64,000 nucleotides of DNA from VSJD01 sp964617825 (GCA_964617825.1 CAZTWL010000011.1:1-64000); one strand, 5' to 3'. Positions 18,170-27,637 are shown, counted from the stretch's first letter. The notes: generated by a model from the sequence alone, not told the origin. Translations and numbers: made by a program.

Positions 18170-18786
18170 AAGCGATTGTTTCCGTGTTTTCTGCCTTTAT
18201 GCGGCAGCATGTTAACTGCGCAGGTGGCGAGGCTTGGATTTAAAACGAGGATGTTTTGATTTTCAGACGGTTTTTAACCTTTAACCGCGGCATGAATAAA
18301 GCACGTAAGATCGTATAATTTAATATTATGGCATTGTTTATTCACAAGTCAATATCGGGAACAACTTCCTGGTCATTGTCTAAACACCATATCTTCCGGC
18401 AACCTCGAAGCCCCGAAGGAGCCACGGATAGGCGATCGGGGTGGAAATGCGCCCCACCGACACACCTGCCGCCGGCCAAATGCTTCAAGACTTCACTGCG
18501 GGATCGCTGAAGCAGACCGTTGGCGAACTGGAGAATATATTAGTCGGCAAGGGCAAGTGCGATTCAGCCTCTATGCTTTCTGGTTGCGGCGTAACGATCG
18601 ACCCATTGCCCGCCACCCCTGCTGGTAAAACGGACATCTAGCCAAATTGACGAAATTATTCATGCGCTGGGGATATTCCTCTGCTTGCCTGTGAGAATTA
18701 TGGCTGGACTAATTGCCATTTACGGATTATAATTCAGGCAAATTCGCCGCTTTGTTTGTAACGGCATTCAGCAAGAGGAGGTGTGT
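18170..18786. other. 617-bp divergent intergenic region
   Basis: The region separates the hybrid kinase (minus) from the sulfur cluster (plus). No coding frame is convincing. It holds a hairpin CCCCGA/TCGGGG at 18411-18441, AT-rich DNA at 18290-18360 that could carry the kinase promoter, and a good plus-strand promoter at 18705-18733. It is long enough to hide a small RNA, for which nothing specific is seen. Confidence 0.45.
18705..18733 (+). promoter_or_regulatory. Candidate sigma70-type promoter of the sulfur gene cluster
   Basis: TGGACT at 18705-18710 and a perfect TATAAT at 18728-18733 with a 17-base spacer, about 50 bases before the first gene of the cluster. Confidence 0.6.
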
Positions 18787-20811
18787 GTGAAGAAAAACGG
18801 TCTGGTCAAATGCTTATCGGCGGGGATTTTCCTGGCCGCCATTTCGGCGCGGGCGTCCGGCGTGGCCGGCGACGCGGAAGCCGCCACGCACGGCGACGAA
18901 GCGGCCGGCGTCCAGCTGGTCAAGGAGACCCAACAGAAGACCCCCGACTTTGTCTTCCGGCAATACAACCTGGGCGTCCTCTCGCACTATTCCTACCTGG
19001 TTGGCAGCGGCGGGGAAGCCATGATCGTGGACCCTGCCCGCGATATCAGTCGCTATGTGAAGGATGCGCAGGAGCTGGGCCTTAAGATTACGAAGGTATA
19101 CTTGACCCATTCCCACGCCGATTTCGTAGCTGGGCACATGGAGCTGGCCAAGGCCACGGGCGCGGAGATCATTGCCAACGCGGCCAGCCAGGCCGGATAT
19201 CCGCACCGGCCGGTTAAGGACGGCGATGCCATCCTTTTCGGCCGCGTGCGCGGCGTGATCGTGACCACGCCCGGCCATACGCCGGATGGGACATGTCTCT
19301 ACGTATATTACCCGGCCGCCGCAAGCAAGCCCAGCTTCGTGTTCACCGGTGACACGCTCTTCATCGGCAGCGTGGGCCGGCCTGACCTGATGGGCGAAGG
19401 CATGAGCGCCGCTGCGCTGGCCGAGATGGGTTTCTATTCCTGGAAAGACAAACTTTCCAAGCTCCCCGACGAAACCAAATTCTTCCCGGCCCATGGCGCC
19501 GGATCGCTCTGCGGCGTCCATTTAAGCGACAAGCCGGTTTCTACCATCGGGGAGCAACGCAGGGACAACGTCTACCTTCAGCACAAGGACCTGCCATCCT
19601 ATGTCATGGCCGTCATCGACGGTCTTCCCGATGCCCCGCAGTACTTCAAGCACAACGCTCAGATGAACCATGATGGCCCCCCCCTTGTTGATTGGGAAAA
19701 GACCATCCCGCCGGCTTTGACCGCCGCCGACATACTTGCCCGGGGGAAGAAGGACACATGGATTATCGACGTTCGTGACGCCCAGGAGTTCGCCGCGGCG
19801 CATCCGCAGGGTGCGATCAGCATCGGCATCCGGGGGCGATTCGAGACGTGGACCGGCATCATGATCCCGTGGGGCGCCCCCTTTGTTCTTGTGGGCTCGG
19901 ACGACGAGGTCCACGAGGCGGCCTTCCGCCTGAAGCGGATCGGCTACGATGCGCCCGCCGGTTTTCTGCAAGGTGGCCTGGACGCCTGGAAGCAGGCCAA
20001 ACTGCCGGTCGGCTCCCTCAAGCTCCTGAAGCCGCAGGAGCTCCAGCAGCAGATGCAGGCCGGAACGGCGCCCATCATCGTGGACGTTCGCCTCCCGAGC
20101 GAGTGGATGGCGTTACGGATCGGCAATGTGCTTAACATCCCGTTGAATAAAATGTTTACCGATAGCAAGCGCCTTGCCAAAGATATGCCGGTGCTGACCG
20201 TCTGCAACTCCGCTTACCGCTCGAGCATGGGTGCTTCAGTTCTGCTTAAGCAGGGCTTCAAGGACGTGCTGAACATGGAAGGCGGCAGCGAGGCCTGGAT
20301 TGCCGCCGGCCTGCCAACCTTGAGCGCCGCCGAAGGCGGACACGGCACGGCCGCCTCGCCGGCGCGGGTCATCCGGCTTCCGGACCGTATTGCCGCGGCC
20401 GAGCTCAAGCGCCTGCTTATGGACTTGCCCGGCACGTTCGAAATCGTGGACGTTCGGCCGCCGGCGCAGTATGCCGACTTCAGCATCCCCGGCTCGATGA
20501 ACGCGGATATTGCCGACGTGATCGCCAATCCTGCCTATCTGAACGGCGTGGTTCCGCTCGTGATTGTGGACCGCGACGGATCGCTGGCAATGGCCGTAGG
20601 CGGCATTTTATCCCAGAAAACCCCCCGGCCGATCAAGGTGCTTTTCGGCGGGTTGGAGGCGTACTGGAAAGAGTCTGGCATGGTTCCTCCGCCGGCCGTG
20701 CCCGCTTCGGCTCCGGCGCCTGCTGTCAGGCCGGTGGTGCCGGCGCCCGTTCCGGCAGCGCCGGCGCCAGCCGCACCGCAACCGCCCAAAAAGAAAAGCG
20801 CGGGGTGCTGA
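18787..20811 (+). CDS. Exported metallo-beta-lactamase (persulfide dioxygenase-like) fused to three rhodanese domains
   Basis: A 674-aa protein with signal peptide (KKNGLVKCLSAGIFLAAISA). The MBL domain (about 50-260) has THSHADFVAGH, TPGHTPDG and FTGDTLFIG, the pattern of ETHE1/Blh persulfide dioxygenases. Three rhodanese domains follow (about 305-400, 415-515, 535-630). Only the second keeps the catalytic Cys, in TVCNSAYRSS (near 472); the first (VLVGSDDE) and third (IVDRDGSL) lack it. A Pro/Ala tail ends KKKSAGC. It probably handles persulfide or polysulfide outside the cytoplasm, oxidising or passing on sulfane sulfur. GTG 18787, six bases after GAGGAG, is preferred to GTG 18781. First gene of the sulfur cluster. 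Confidence 0.85.
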   Translation: MKKNGLVKCLSAGIFLAAISARASGVAGDAEAATHGDEAAGVQLVKETQQKTPDFVFRQYNLGVLSHYSYLVGSGGEAMIVDPARDISRYVKDAQELGLKITKVYLTHSHADFVAGHMELAKATGAEIIANAASQAGYPHRPVKDGDAILFGRVRGVIVTTPGHTPDGTCLYVYYPAAASKPSFVFTGDTLFIGSVGRPDLMGEGMSAAALAEMGFYSWKDKLSKLPDETKFFPAHGAGSLCGVHLSDKPVSTIGEQRRDNVYLQHKDLPSYVMAVIDGLPDAPQYFKHNAQMNHDGPPLVDWEKTIPPALTAADILARGKKDTWIIDVRDAQEFAAAHPQGAISIGIRGRFETWTGIMIPWGAPFVLVGSDDEVHEAAFRLKRIGYDAPAGFLQGGLDAWKQAKLPVGSLKLLKPQELQQQMQAGTAPIIVDVRLPSEWMALRIGNVLNIPLNKMFTDSKRLAKDMPVLTVCNSAYRSSMGASVLLKQGFKDVLNMEGGSEAWIAAGLPTLSAAEGGHGTAASPARVIRLPDRIAAAELKRLLMDLPGTFEIVDVRPPAQYADFSIPGSMNADIADVIANPAYLNGVVPLVIVDRDGSLAMAVGGILSQKTPRPIKVLFGGLEAYWKESGMVPPPAVPASAPAPAVRPVVPAPVPAAPAPAAPQPPKKKSAGC

Positions 20812-20908
20812 TCCGTTAAAAAAAAGGAGGTGTTCGACAAGCTAAACCGCATTATCAAGCGCAGGCCGTAATCAAGTATCATCGAGCGAAAACAAAGGAG
20901 TCATCACC

Positions 20909-21676
20909 ATGAGACTGCCCTTAACAGCTGCCGTCGTGTTTCTTTTTCTGGCCGGCTTATGCATGTCGGCCGAAGAGTCGAGTTCAGCCGACCGCATCCC
21001 TCTGATCGGTGATGATGCGCCGGCCTTCAAGGCGGAAACAACACAGGGCCCGATCAATTTCCCGGCCGACTTCAAGGGCAAGTGGGTGATCCTGTTCAGC
21101 CACCCGGCTGACTTTACGCCTGTTTGCACGACGGAGTTCATGACCTTCGCCACGATGATGCCGGAGTTCGAGGCGCTGAACTGCAAGCTGGTGGGGCTGT
21201 CGATTGATAGCCTGCACAGCCATATCGCATGGCTGCGGACGATCAAAGAGAAGCTTGAGTTCAAGGGCATGAAGAACGTGGAAGTGACCTTCCCGTTGAT
21301 CGTGGATATCAAGATGGAGATATCCAAAAAATATGGAATGCTGCAGCCGAATGCCGACGATACCAAGGCGGTGCGGGCGGTGTTTTTCGTCGACCCCGCG
21401 GGAAAAATCCGCGCCCTGATTTACTACCCGCTCTCCAATGGCAGAAACTTCCAGGAGATCAAAAGGCTGCTCGTGGCGATGCAGACGTCGGATGCGAATA
21501 AGGTGGCCACGCCCGCCGATTGGCAGCCGGGCGACGATGTTATCATTCCTCCTCCCGGTTCGTGCGGCGCAGCCAAGGACAGGGTTGAGAAATCGGATAA
21601 GGACGTGAAATGTTACGATTGGTTCTTTTGCACAAAGCCGCTCTCCAAAGAATTGGCCCCCCCTGCCAGGAAGTAA
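20909..21676 (+). CDS. Exported 1-Cys (Prx6-type) peroxiredoxin
   Basis: A 255-aa protein with an N-terminal signal peptide (RLPLTAAVVFLFLAGLCM) before the peroxiredoxin fold. The peroxidatic cysteine sits in HPADFTPVCTTEF, as in Prx6/AhpC-type enzymes, and FVDPAGKIRALIYYPLSNGRN is typical of the Prx6 group. It reduces H2O2 and alkyl hydroperoxides with a thiol partner. Export is unusual for this group. Extra cysteines in the tail (CGAA, KCYDWFFCT) could resolve the sulfenate. AAAGGAG before ATG 20909 supports the start. It lies 97 bp after the MBL-rhodanese gene and probably protects, or works with, periplasmic persulfide chemistry; that coupling is inferred from position. Confidence 0.88.
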   Translation: MRLPLTAAVVFLFLAGLCMSAEESSSADRIPLIGDDAPAFKAETTQGPINFPADFKGKWVILFSHPADFTPVCTTEFMTFATMMPEFEALNCKLVGLSIDSLHSHIAWLRTIKEKLEFKGMKNVEVTFPLIVDIKMEISKKYGMLQPNADDTKAVRAVFFVDPAGKIRALIYYPLSNGRNFQEIKRLLVAMQTSDANKVATPADWQPGDDVIIPPPGSCGAAKDRVEKSDKDVKCYDWFFCTKPLSKELAPPARK

Positions 21677-21701
21677 GCCGGAGTTGCGAGCAAACACATG
21701 C

Positions 21702-21741
21702 AGCCGTGCGGCGCGCCCTGCGCAGGCAGGGCCGCACGGCT
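21702..21741 (+). other. Strong hairpin between peroxiredoxin and transporter genes
   Basis: An 11-bp perfect stem AGCCGTGCGGC/GCCGCACGGCT (21702-21712, 21731-21741) with an inner CCCTGC/GCAGGG extension. No T-run follows, so it is more likely an mRNA-stability or processing element inside the operon than a terminator. Confidence 0.55.
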
Positions 21742-21769
21742 CATGACACCCATGGGAGGTTGTAAGGAC

Positions 21770-22303
21770 ATGAAAACGGAAGATTGCAGCGCTGACAAAG
21801 GTTCCCAACCCTACGCGAATCCATATCTTGCCGGGGTTCTGCTTGGGCTGGTGCTCCTGGCTTCGTTTGTGATCCTCGGCGCGGGGCTGGGCGCCTCAGG
21901 CGGCATCGCGCGCATCGGCGCTTCGGTCTCCATGTGCGTTTCGGCCACGCACACGCTGGGCAGCGAGTATTTCGGCAAATGGGGCGCCAATCCGCTGAAT
22001 TACTACCTCGTGTTCATGTTCGTGGGCACATTTATCGGGGCGCTGTTCTCGGCGCTCCTGGCAAAACGAATTTGTCTTCAAGTCGAACGCGGCGCCGCAT
22101 CGCCTGTGAGTCGCCGCCTCGCATACGCCCTTGCAGGCGGCGTGATCGCCGGTTTTGCCAGCCGCCTGGCCCAGGGTTGCACCTCCGGACAGGCTTTGAG
22201 CGGCGGGGTGCTGCTGCTCTCCGGCAGTCTCGTGTTTCTGGTTTGTCTCTTTGCCAGCGGCTATGCCACGGCCTGGTTTGTGAGGAGACAATGGCATGAT
22301 TAA
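21770..22303 (+). CDS. YeeE/YedE-type (TsuA-like) sulfur transporter, N-terminal half
   Basis: A 177-aa membrane protein with about five transmembrane segments (AGVLLGLVLLASFVILGAGL first). It contains RLAQGCTSGQALSGG near residue 137, one of the two conserved cysteine motifs of YeeE/YedE (TsuA) thiosulfate transporters. The upstream frame is open, but ATG 21770 with GGGAGG and AAGGA ahead fits best. The stop overlaps the next gene by 8 bp, and that gene has the other half of the transporter, so the two polypeptides probably assemble into one channel. Role: uptake of thiosulfate or a related sulfur compound; the specific ion is inferred from the family. Confidence 0.87.
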   Translation: MKTEDCSADKGSQPYANPYLAGVLLGLVLLASFVILGAGLGASGGIARIGASVSMCVSATHTLGSEYFGKWGANPLNYYLVFMFVGTFIGALFSALLAKRICLQVERGAASPVSRRLAYALAGGVIAGFASRLAQGCTSGQALSGGVLLLSGSLVFLVCLFASGYATAWFVRRQWHD

Positions 22304-24329
22304 CACACTGTACAGCCTCGACACTCTCGGGTCCCCGATGGCCTTCTTCCTCGCATTGCTAATCGGGCTCGGATTTGGGTTTGCGCTCGAACGGGCCGGC
22401 TTCAGCAGTTCGCGCCGCCTGGCCGGCATCTTCTATTTCACCGACATGGCCGTCCTGAAAGTGATGTTCACCGCGCTGATCACGGCCATGCTGGGTTTTT
22501 CATATCTGCTTGCCTTCGGATGGATCCGGTTGGACCAGGTGTTTCTGATGCCGACCATTTATGGCGCCCAGATCGTGGGCGGGCTTCTGTTTGGCGTGGG
22601 ATTTGTCATGGGCGCTTGGTGCCCCGGCACGGCGGTGGCCGGCCTGGCTGCCGGCCGGATCGACGCGCTCGTGTTTCTGCTGGGCGCTGTCGGCGGCAGC
22701 ATCCTGTTCAACGAACTGTTTCCCCTGATCCGCCCCTTATACACGGCGGGCGACCAGGGCGTGCAAATGGCCTATACCGCCCTGGGCCTGTCGCGCAATG
22801 TCTTTGTTCTCGTGTTTACCGTGGTGGCCGTGGTTGCCTTCTGGGTGTCGGAGTGGGCTGAAAAGGCGCGCACGGGCTGCGCGCCCTATCTGGGTTCACC
22901 ATTTCTGAAGGCTTTTAGCCTGGCGCTGGTGACGTTGGCGGCCGGTTTGTTTGTCCTGGCTCCAGCCGCCATTGAGATTCCCGGGAAGTCCGCCGATACG
23001 GACGCCGCGGCGGCCGTAGACGAAAAGGCCCTGATGGAGAAGGTGGAGCGGGCGCAGGACCACATCGAGCCCGAAGAGCTTGCCAACCGCCTGATGGCCG
23101 GCGAACCAAATCTCGTGGTCGTAGATGTTCGTCCGGCAGCGGAGTATAATGCCTTCCATATTCGCAGCGCGATCAACGTGCCGCTGGCCCGCTTGACAGA
23201 GGTTCTTCAGCCCTATAAGAACAAGGGCCTGATCATCTTATACTCGAACGGTATGACGCACCCCGCCCAAGCCCGCGATTCTCTTCAGCGACAGGGCTTC
23301 GGCAATGTCTACCTGCTGACGGACGGCCTGCAGGGCTTCCGGGATCGTTGCCTCAAACCTGTTTCATTGTGGTCGGAGCCGTTGACGGAACCTGACGCCG
23401 CCCGGGTCAATGCCTGGCGGGCCTTTTTCGCCGCATCTCCCGTTCCCGCCAAGCCCAGCGTCGCCATTGCGTCGATCAACGCCGCCTTGCCGCGCGTTGT
23501 CGAGACGGGCTGGCTTGCGGACCGGCTCGGAACCCCGGGCCTCAAGATCATTGACCTGCGACCCCAGCCGGAATACAACGCCGGCCACATTCCGGATTCA
23601 CTCAGCCTTAACGTGGACAGCCTCCGCGGCAACATCAGGGGCGTGCCGTCCATGCTCCTGCCACCGTCTATGCTCGCGGCCCAGTTTTCGCTCCTGGGAT
23701 TGCAGCCGTCAGACACCGTCATCCTTGTATACGGCGACAAGCTGCACGACGCCACCTTGGCCGGTATGGCCTTCGAGCGGCTGGGGCACATGAATTGCGC
23801 TGTCCTGAACGGGGGCTACACCAAGTGGGCGCTGGAAGGCCGGAGCGCAAACGCCGCATTGCCCGCCTGTGCCGAATCAACTTACCAGGTGAAATATGAG
23901 GCCGACGACTTCACGGTGGATTTTCAGGCCGTGGCTGCCACGCACGGCAAGGCAGGCGCCGTGATCATTGACGTGCGGCCGGCAGATTTCTACGCGGGGA
24001 AGAAATCCGATGAAGCCCGCGCCGGCCATATTCCCGGCGCGATCAATCGCCCTTATACGGAGGATGTGCTGACAAACTCCAGCCCGATCGTGTCCTTCAA
24101 GCCGACGGCGGTTCTGGCTGAGGCCTATCGCCGAATCCTTCCCGCGCCGGACGCTGAAATCGTTGTATATTGCCGCACCGGGCACCAGGCCAGCCAGGCC
24201 TACTTCGTATTAAAACATCTGTTGGGATATGCGCATGTGCGCTGGTATGACGCGGGGTGGACCGAATGGGCCGCGCGGCAGGAACTGCCGGTGGTGAACG
24301 ATACGCAGTCCCGCGTGCCGGTAAAGTAG
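22296..24329 (+). CDS. YeeE/YedE-type transporter C-terminal half fused to three rhodanese domains
   Basis: A 677-aa protein. Residues 1-225 hold about six membrane segments with MGAWCPGTAVAGLAAGR near 108, the second conserved Cys motif of TsuA-type transporters. Three rhodanese domains follow (about 262-352, 395-515, 535-665). Only the third has a catalytic Cys, in VYCRTGHQASQ near 625; the first (ILYSNGMTHP) and second (LVYGDKLHDA) do not. The fusion places sulfur-transfer domains directly at the transporter. It overlaps the preceding half-transporter gene by 8 bp with GAGGAG ahead of ATG 22296. Together with the MBL-rhodanese gene this makes six rhodanese domains in one cluster, of which two look active. 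Confidence 0.88.
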   Translation: MINTLYSLDTLGSPMAFFLALLIGLGFGFALERAGFSSSRRLAGIFYFTDMAVLKVMFTALITAMLGFSYLLAFGWIRLDQVFLMPTIYGAQIVGGLLFGVGFVMGAWCPGTAVAGLAAGRIDALVFLLGAVGGSILFNELFPLIRPLYTAGDQGVQMAYTALGLSRNVFVLVFTVVAVVAFWVSEWAEKARTGCAPYLGSPFLKAFSLALVTLAAGLFVLAPAAIEIPGKSADTDAAAAVDEKALMEKVERAQDHIEPEELANRLMAGEPNLVVVDVRPAAEYNAFHIRSAINVPLARLTEVLQPYKNKGLIILYSNGMTHPAQARDSLQRQGFGNVYLLTDGLQGFRDRCLKPVSLWSEPLTEPDAARVNAWRAFFAASPVPAKPSVAIASINAALPRVVETGWLADRLGTPGLKIIDLRPQPEYNAGHIPDSLSLNVDSLRGNIRGVPSMLLPPSMLAAQFSLLGLQPSDTVILVYGDKLHDATLAGMAFERLGHMNCAVLNGGYTKWALEGRSANAALPACAESTYQVKYEADDFTVDFQAVAATHGKAGAVIIDVRPADFYAGKKSDEARAGHIPGAINRPYTEDVLTNSSPIVSFKPTAVLAEAYRRILPAPDAEIVVYCRTGHQASQAYFVLKHLLGYAHVRWYDAGWTEWAARQELPVVNDTQSRVPVK

Positions 24330-24566
24330 GCAAGCACCTCCCTCAGCCAATGGCGGAATAAACATCCGTTTCCGGTATTTTCCTTCTTGAATCGTAACGG
24401 CTTGTGCACGCCGCCGCGCACCCCGCCGGCCTTAAGGAATTTCACCCCCGATATTAATGGTTTTCCCGATGCCGCCATTGCGCAACATCTGGAACAATAA
24501 AGGCCAAACAACGGATCAACCGTTAATTTTCCTGACTAGGAACGGATTAAGCGAGGCATAAACATC

Positions 24567-25121
24567 ATGAGAGCAATGACCCAGCAGAACCTGATCAACG
24601 CTTTCGGCGGCGAGAGCCAGGCACACATGCGCTACCTTCATTTTGCCGACCGGGCGGCAGAAGAGAATTTTCCGAATATTGCCAGGCTCTTCCGGGCCAT
24701 TGCGCACGCCGAATTCATTCACGCCGGCGACCATTACCGGGAGCTGAAACACCTGGACGGCGGCTGCAGCGCCGATTCCATGGGCGCCTTCGGGCCGGGA
24801 GACACCCGGAAAAACCTGCGGCTGGCTGTTGCCGGGGAAACTTTTGAAATCGAAGAGATGTATCCCGCCTATATTGAAATCGCCAGGTTCCAGAAAGAGC
24901 AGAGCGCGGAGCGGAGCTTCTCCTGGTCATACAACACCGAAAAAATGCATAAGATGCTTTTTGAAAAAGCGCAAATACCGGCCGCGGCAGGGCGGGACAT
25001 GGCGCTCGGCCCCGTGTACATCTGCAATGTCTGCGGTTACACGGTTGAAAACGAAGCCCCCGATATTTGCCCGCTCTGCAAAGCAAAAAAAGACAAATTT
25101 GCCTGCTTTGACCGGACATGA
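24567..25121 (+). CDS. Rubrerythrin
   Basis: A 184-aa protein with an N-terminal ferritin-like diiron domain (GGESQAHMRYL, AIAHAEFIHAGDHY, GETFEIEEMYPAY supply Glu/His ligands) and a C-terminal rubredoxin-like Fe-Cys4 domain (YICNVCGYTV and ICPLCKAKK). Rubrerythrins reduce H2O2 in anaerobes and microaerophiles using electrons from rubredoxin. ATG 24567 is used; a second ATG three codons on is equally possible, as the ribosome site (GAGG) is weak. The gene follows the sulfur cluster after 237 bp without an obvious terminator. Its presence suggests an anaerobic or low-oxygen lifestyle. Confidence 0.93.
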   Translation: MRAMTQQNLINAFGGESQAHMRYLHFADRAAEENFPNIARLFRAIAHAEFIHAGDHYRELKHLDGGCSADSMGAFGPGDTRKNLRLAVAGETFEIEEMYPAYIEIARFQKEQSAERSFSWSYNTEKMHKMLFEKAQIPAAAGRDMALGPVYICNVCGYTVENEAPDICPLCKAKKDKFACFDRT

Positions 25122-25194
25122 TCCCGGGCTTATGAACTGCGCGGAACGCGCGTGGCAGACGTGTCAGGAAACAAACAAAAAAGGAGGCCAGCCG

Positions 25195-25527
25195 ATGAAA
25201 AGGAATAAATACAGCAAAAGAAAGGTAGCCATTTCCAGGGCAAAGCGGACAGCCGGCAGGGACAAGCAAAGCCTGCACAAGGAAATATATTTTGAAATCA
25301 ACGCCATACCGGGATGCATTGCGTACCTGGCGGGCTCATTCAATAACTGGCAACCGCAGGAACTGAAGCAGGAGAGCGACAGCGGGCGTTATTCCACCAT
25401 TGTGGCCCTCACCCCGGGGCGGTATGAATACAAGTTCATCATCGACAACAACTGGTGTCACGACTCGGCCAACCCCGCGACCGTTGCAAACGAACACGGC
25501 ACACTTAACAGCGTCATTACCGTCTAG
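25195..25527 (+). CDS. Stand-alone glycogen-binding (CBM48/AMPK-beta-like) domain protein
   Basis: A 110-aa protein. A basic N-terminus (about 28 residues, many Lys/Arg) precedes a single carbohydrate-binding module: VYLAGSFNNW-like (here AYLAGSFNNWQPQ), RYEYKFIIDNNW and DSANPATVANEHGTLNSVI, the order seen in CBM48 and the AMPK beta glycogen-binding domain. There is no catalytic domain, so it probably binds glycogen or starch, or serves as a targeting or regulatory subunit. AAAAGGAGG before ATG 25195 is a strong ribosome site. It sits between rubrerythrin and a DUF255 protein, co-directional. Confidence 0.82.
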   Translation: MKRNKYSKRKVAISRAKRTAGRDKQSLHKEIYFEINAIPGCIAYLAGSFNNWQPQELKQESDSGRYSTIVALTPGRYEYKFIIDNNWCHDSANPATVANEHGTLNSVITV

Positions 25528-25549
25528 GCGCGCCGGCGGGGACAATCCC

Positions 25550-27637
25550 ATGAGCGCACCATCCGGCGTCAAACTCAACCGGCTTGCCCGGGAAAAAAGC
25601 CCGTATCTTCTAGAGCATGCGGCCAACCCGGTGGACTGGTTTCCCTGGGGCAAAGAAGCCTTTGAAAAAGCGGCAAAAGAAGACAAGCCCGTTTTTCTCT
25701 CCATCGGTTATTCAGCCTGCCACTGGTGCCACGTGATGGAGCGTGAATCGTTCGAGGACTGCGAGGTGGCCCGCCTCATGAACGAAACCTTCGTTTGCGT
25801 AAAGGTTGACCGTGAGGAACGGCCCGACCTGGACCGGGAATATCTGGAAGTCTGCCGCACCATGACCGGCGGCACTGGCTGGCCGCTCACGATCATAATG
25901 ACAAGCTCAAAAAAGCCGTTTTTCGCTGGAACTTATTTCCCGCGCAAGGCTTGCTTCAACCAGGCCGGGATGCTGGAGCTTATCCCGCTCATCAAAGATA
26001 TCTGGCAAACCCGGCGCGGGGAGCTGGAGGGGCTGGCAGAAGCCGCGGTTGGCGGCGCCGCTCAGCAGCCGGCCGCGCGCCGGCCCGGAGAGCCGGGCGA
26101 ATCCACTCTGGAGCTGGCCCAGGCCAACCTCGCGCAGTGCTTCGACGATATCAACGGCGGATTCGGCTATGCACCCAAATTTCCACCGGCCCCCAACCTG
26201 GTTTTCCTGCTGCGGCATTGGAAACGCACCGGCAACCGGCGCAGCCTGGCCATGGTTGAAAAAACACTGGAAGCCATGAGCCGCGGCGGCATATACGACC
26301 AGGTGGGACACGGCTTCCACCGCTATGCCACCGACCGCGCATGGAAAGTGCCGCATTTCGAAAAAATGCTTTACGACCAGGCCCTGCTCGTCATGGCCTA
26401 CACCGAGGCCTGGCAGGCAACCGGCCGGCCCCTCTTCAAGCGGATCGCACGGGAAGTTTGCGATTACGTCCTGCGCGACATGACCTCGCCGGAAGGCGGC
26501 TTTTACTCGGCCGAAGATGCCGATAGCGAGGGCAAGGAGGGCCGCTTCTATACCTGGACCGAGGCGGAGATCCGCAAGGTTCTCGATAAAAGCGAGGCTG
26601 AGCAGGCCATAAAAATGTTAGCTGTGCAGCCGCAGGGCAATTTCGGTTCCGGCCCGGACGAAAATCCGGATTCCGCCAACATCCTGCGCCTGGCGGTTCC
26701 CCCGGCGGAAGAACGCCTGGAGGAGGAAATCAGGAGGAAGCTTTTCGCGGAACGGCAGAAAAGGATGCGCCCGGCCAAGGATGACAAGATTCTGGCCGAC
26801 TGGAACGGGCTGATGATTGCCGCCCTGGCCAAGGCGGGGCGCGCCTTCGGCTTATGCGCCTACATTTCTGCCGCGGAGCGGGCGGTGGACTTCATGGCCG
26901 CGAAGATGCGCGGCGAAGACCGGCGCCTCCTGCACCGCTACCGCGACGGCGAGGCGGCTGTCGGCGGCTTCCTGGATGATTACGCCTTCCTGGTCTGGGG
27001 ACTCATCGAGCTCTACCAGGCGGGCTTTGACCTGCGCCATTTACGATTGGCCGCAGAGCTGGTGGGCATCCTGCTGGACCATTTTTGGGACAAAAATGAC
27101 GGCGGCTTTTACTTCACGGCCGACGACGCCACCGAGTCGCCCGGGCGCCGGAAGGAAATTTACGACGACATGCTCCCCGCCGGCAACGCGGTCGCCATGC
27201 TGGACCTGCTGCGGCTGAGCCGCATGAGCGGCGATGTGGAGCTGGAGAAAAAGGCCGCCGGGCTGGGAAGCGCGTTTGCCGCGGCGGTCCTGCAGGCGCC
27301 TGCGGCCGGCGCGTTTTTTTTGGTGGCGCTTGACTTCGCCCTGGGCCCTTCCTACGAGGTTGTCGTCGCCGGGCGCTCGCGGGATATTGAAACGTTTGAC
27401 ATGCTTGCCAAGCTGGCCAAGGCATACATTCCCAACGCGGTCGTCATGCTGCGCCGCGCCGAGCAGGAACCGCCGGATATTGACGGCTTTTCGTCTTTCA
27501 CCCGGTACCAGCCCATCGTGGCCGGCCGGACGGTGGCCTATGCCTGCGCCAACGGCGCCTGCGCCAAGCCCACGCCGGATATCGCCAGCCTGCTCGATCT
27601 GTTTGGCGCAGGCAGCAGCAAAGGCGCGGCCGAATGA
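25550..27637 (+). CDS. DUF255 / YyaL-type thioredoxin-fold protein with six-hairpin glycosidase-like domain
   Basis: A 695-aa protein. The N-terminal thioredoxin-like domain has SPYLLEHAANPVDW, the CxxC motif ACHWCHVMERESFED (near residues 56-70), KVDREERPDLD and PFFAGTYFP, the hallmarks of DUF255 (YyaL / SPATA20). The remainder is an all-alpha barrel resembling N-acylglucosamine 2-epimerase or cellobiose epimerases (GGIYDQVGHGFHRYATD, PHFEKMLYDQALL, GGFYSAEDADSEG). The biochemical role of the family is not established. ATG 25550 is used although the frame is open upstream into the preceding gene; its ribosome site is weak. It starts 22 bp after the CBM48 gene, so the two are probably co-transcribed. 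Confidence 0.88.
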   Translation: MSAPSGVKLNRLAREKSPYLLEHAANPVDWFPWGKEAFEKAAKEDKPVFLSIGYSACHWCHVMERESFEDCEVARLMNETFVCVKVDREERPDLDREYLEVCRTMTGGTGWPLTIIMTSSKKPFFAGTYFPRKACFNQAGMLELIPLIKDIWQTRRGELEGLAEAAVGGAAQQPAARRPGEPGESTLELAQANLAQCFDDINGGFGYAPKFPPAPNLVFLLRHWKRTGNRRSLAMVEKTLEAMSRGGIYDQVGHGFHRYATDRAWKVPHFEKMLYDQALLVMAYTEAWQATGRPLFKRIAREVCDYVLRDMTSPEGGFYSAEDADSEGKEGRFYTWTEAEIRKVLDKSEAEQAIKMLAVQPQGNFGSGPDENPDSANILRLAVPPAEERLEEEIRRKLFAERQKRMRPAKDDKILADWNGLMIAALAKAGRAFGLCAYISAAERAVDFMAAKMRGEDRRLLHRYRDGEAAVGGFLDDYAFLVWGLIELYQAGFDLRHLRLAAELVGILLDHFWDKNDGGFYFTADDATESPGRRKEIYDDMLPAGNAVAMLDLLRLSRMSGDVELEKKAAGLGSAFAAAVLQAPAAGAFFLVALDFALGPSYEVVVAGRSRDIETFDMLAKLAKAYIPNAVVMLRRAEQEPPDIDGFSSFTRYQPIVAGRTVAYACANGACAKPTPDIASLLDLFGAGSSKGAAE

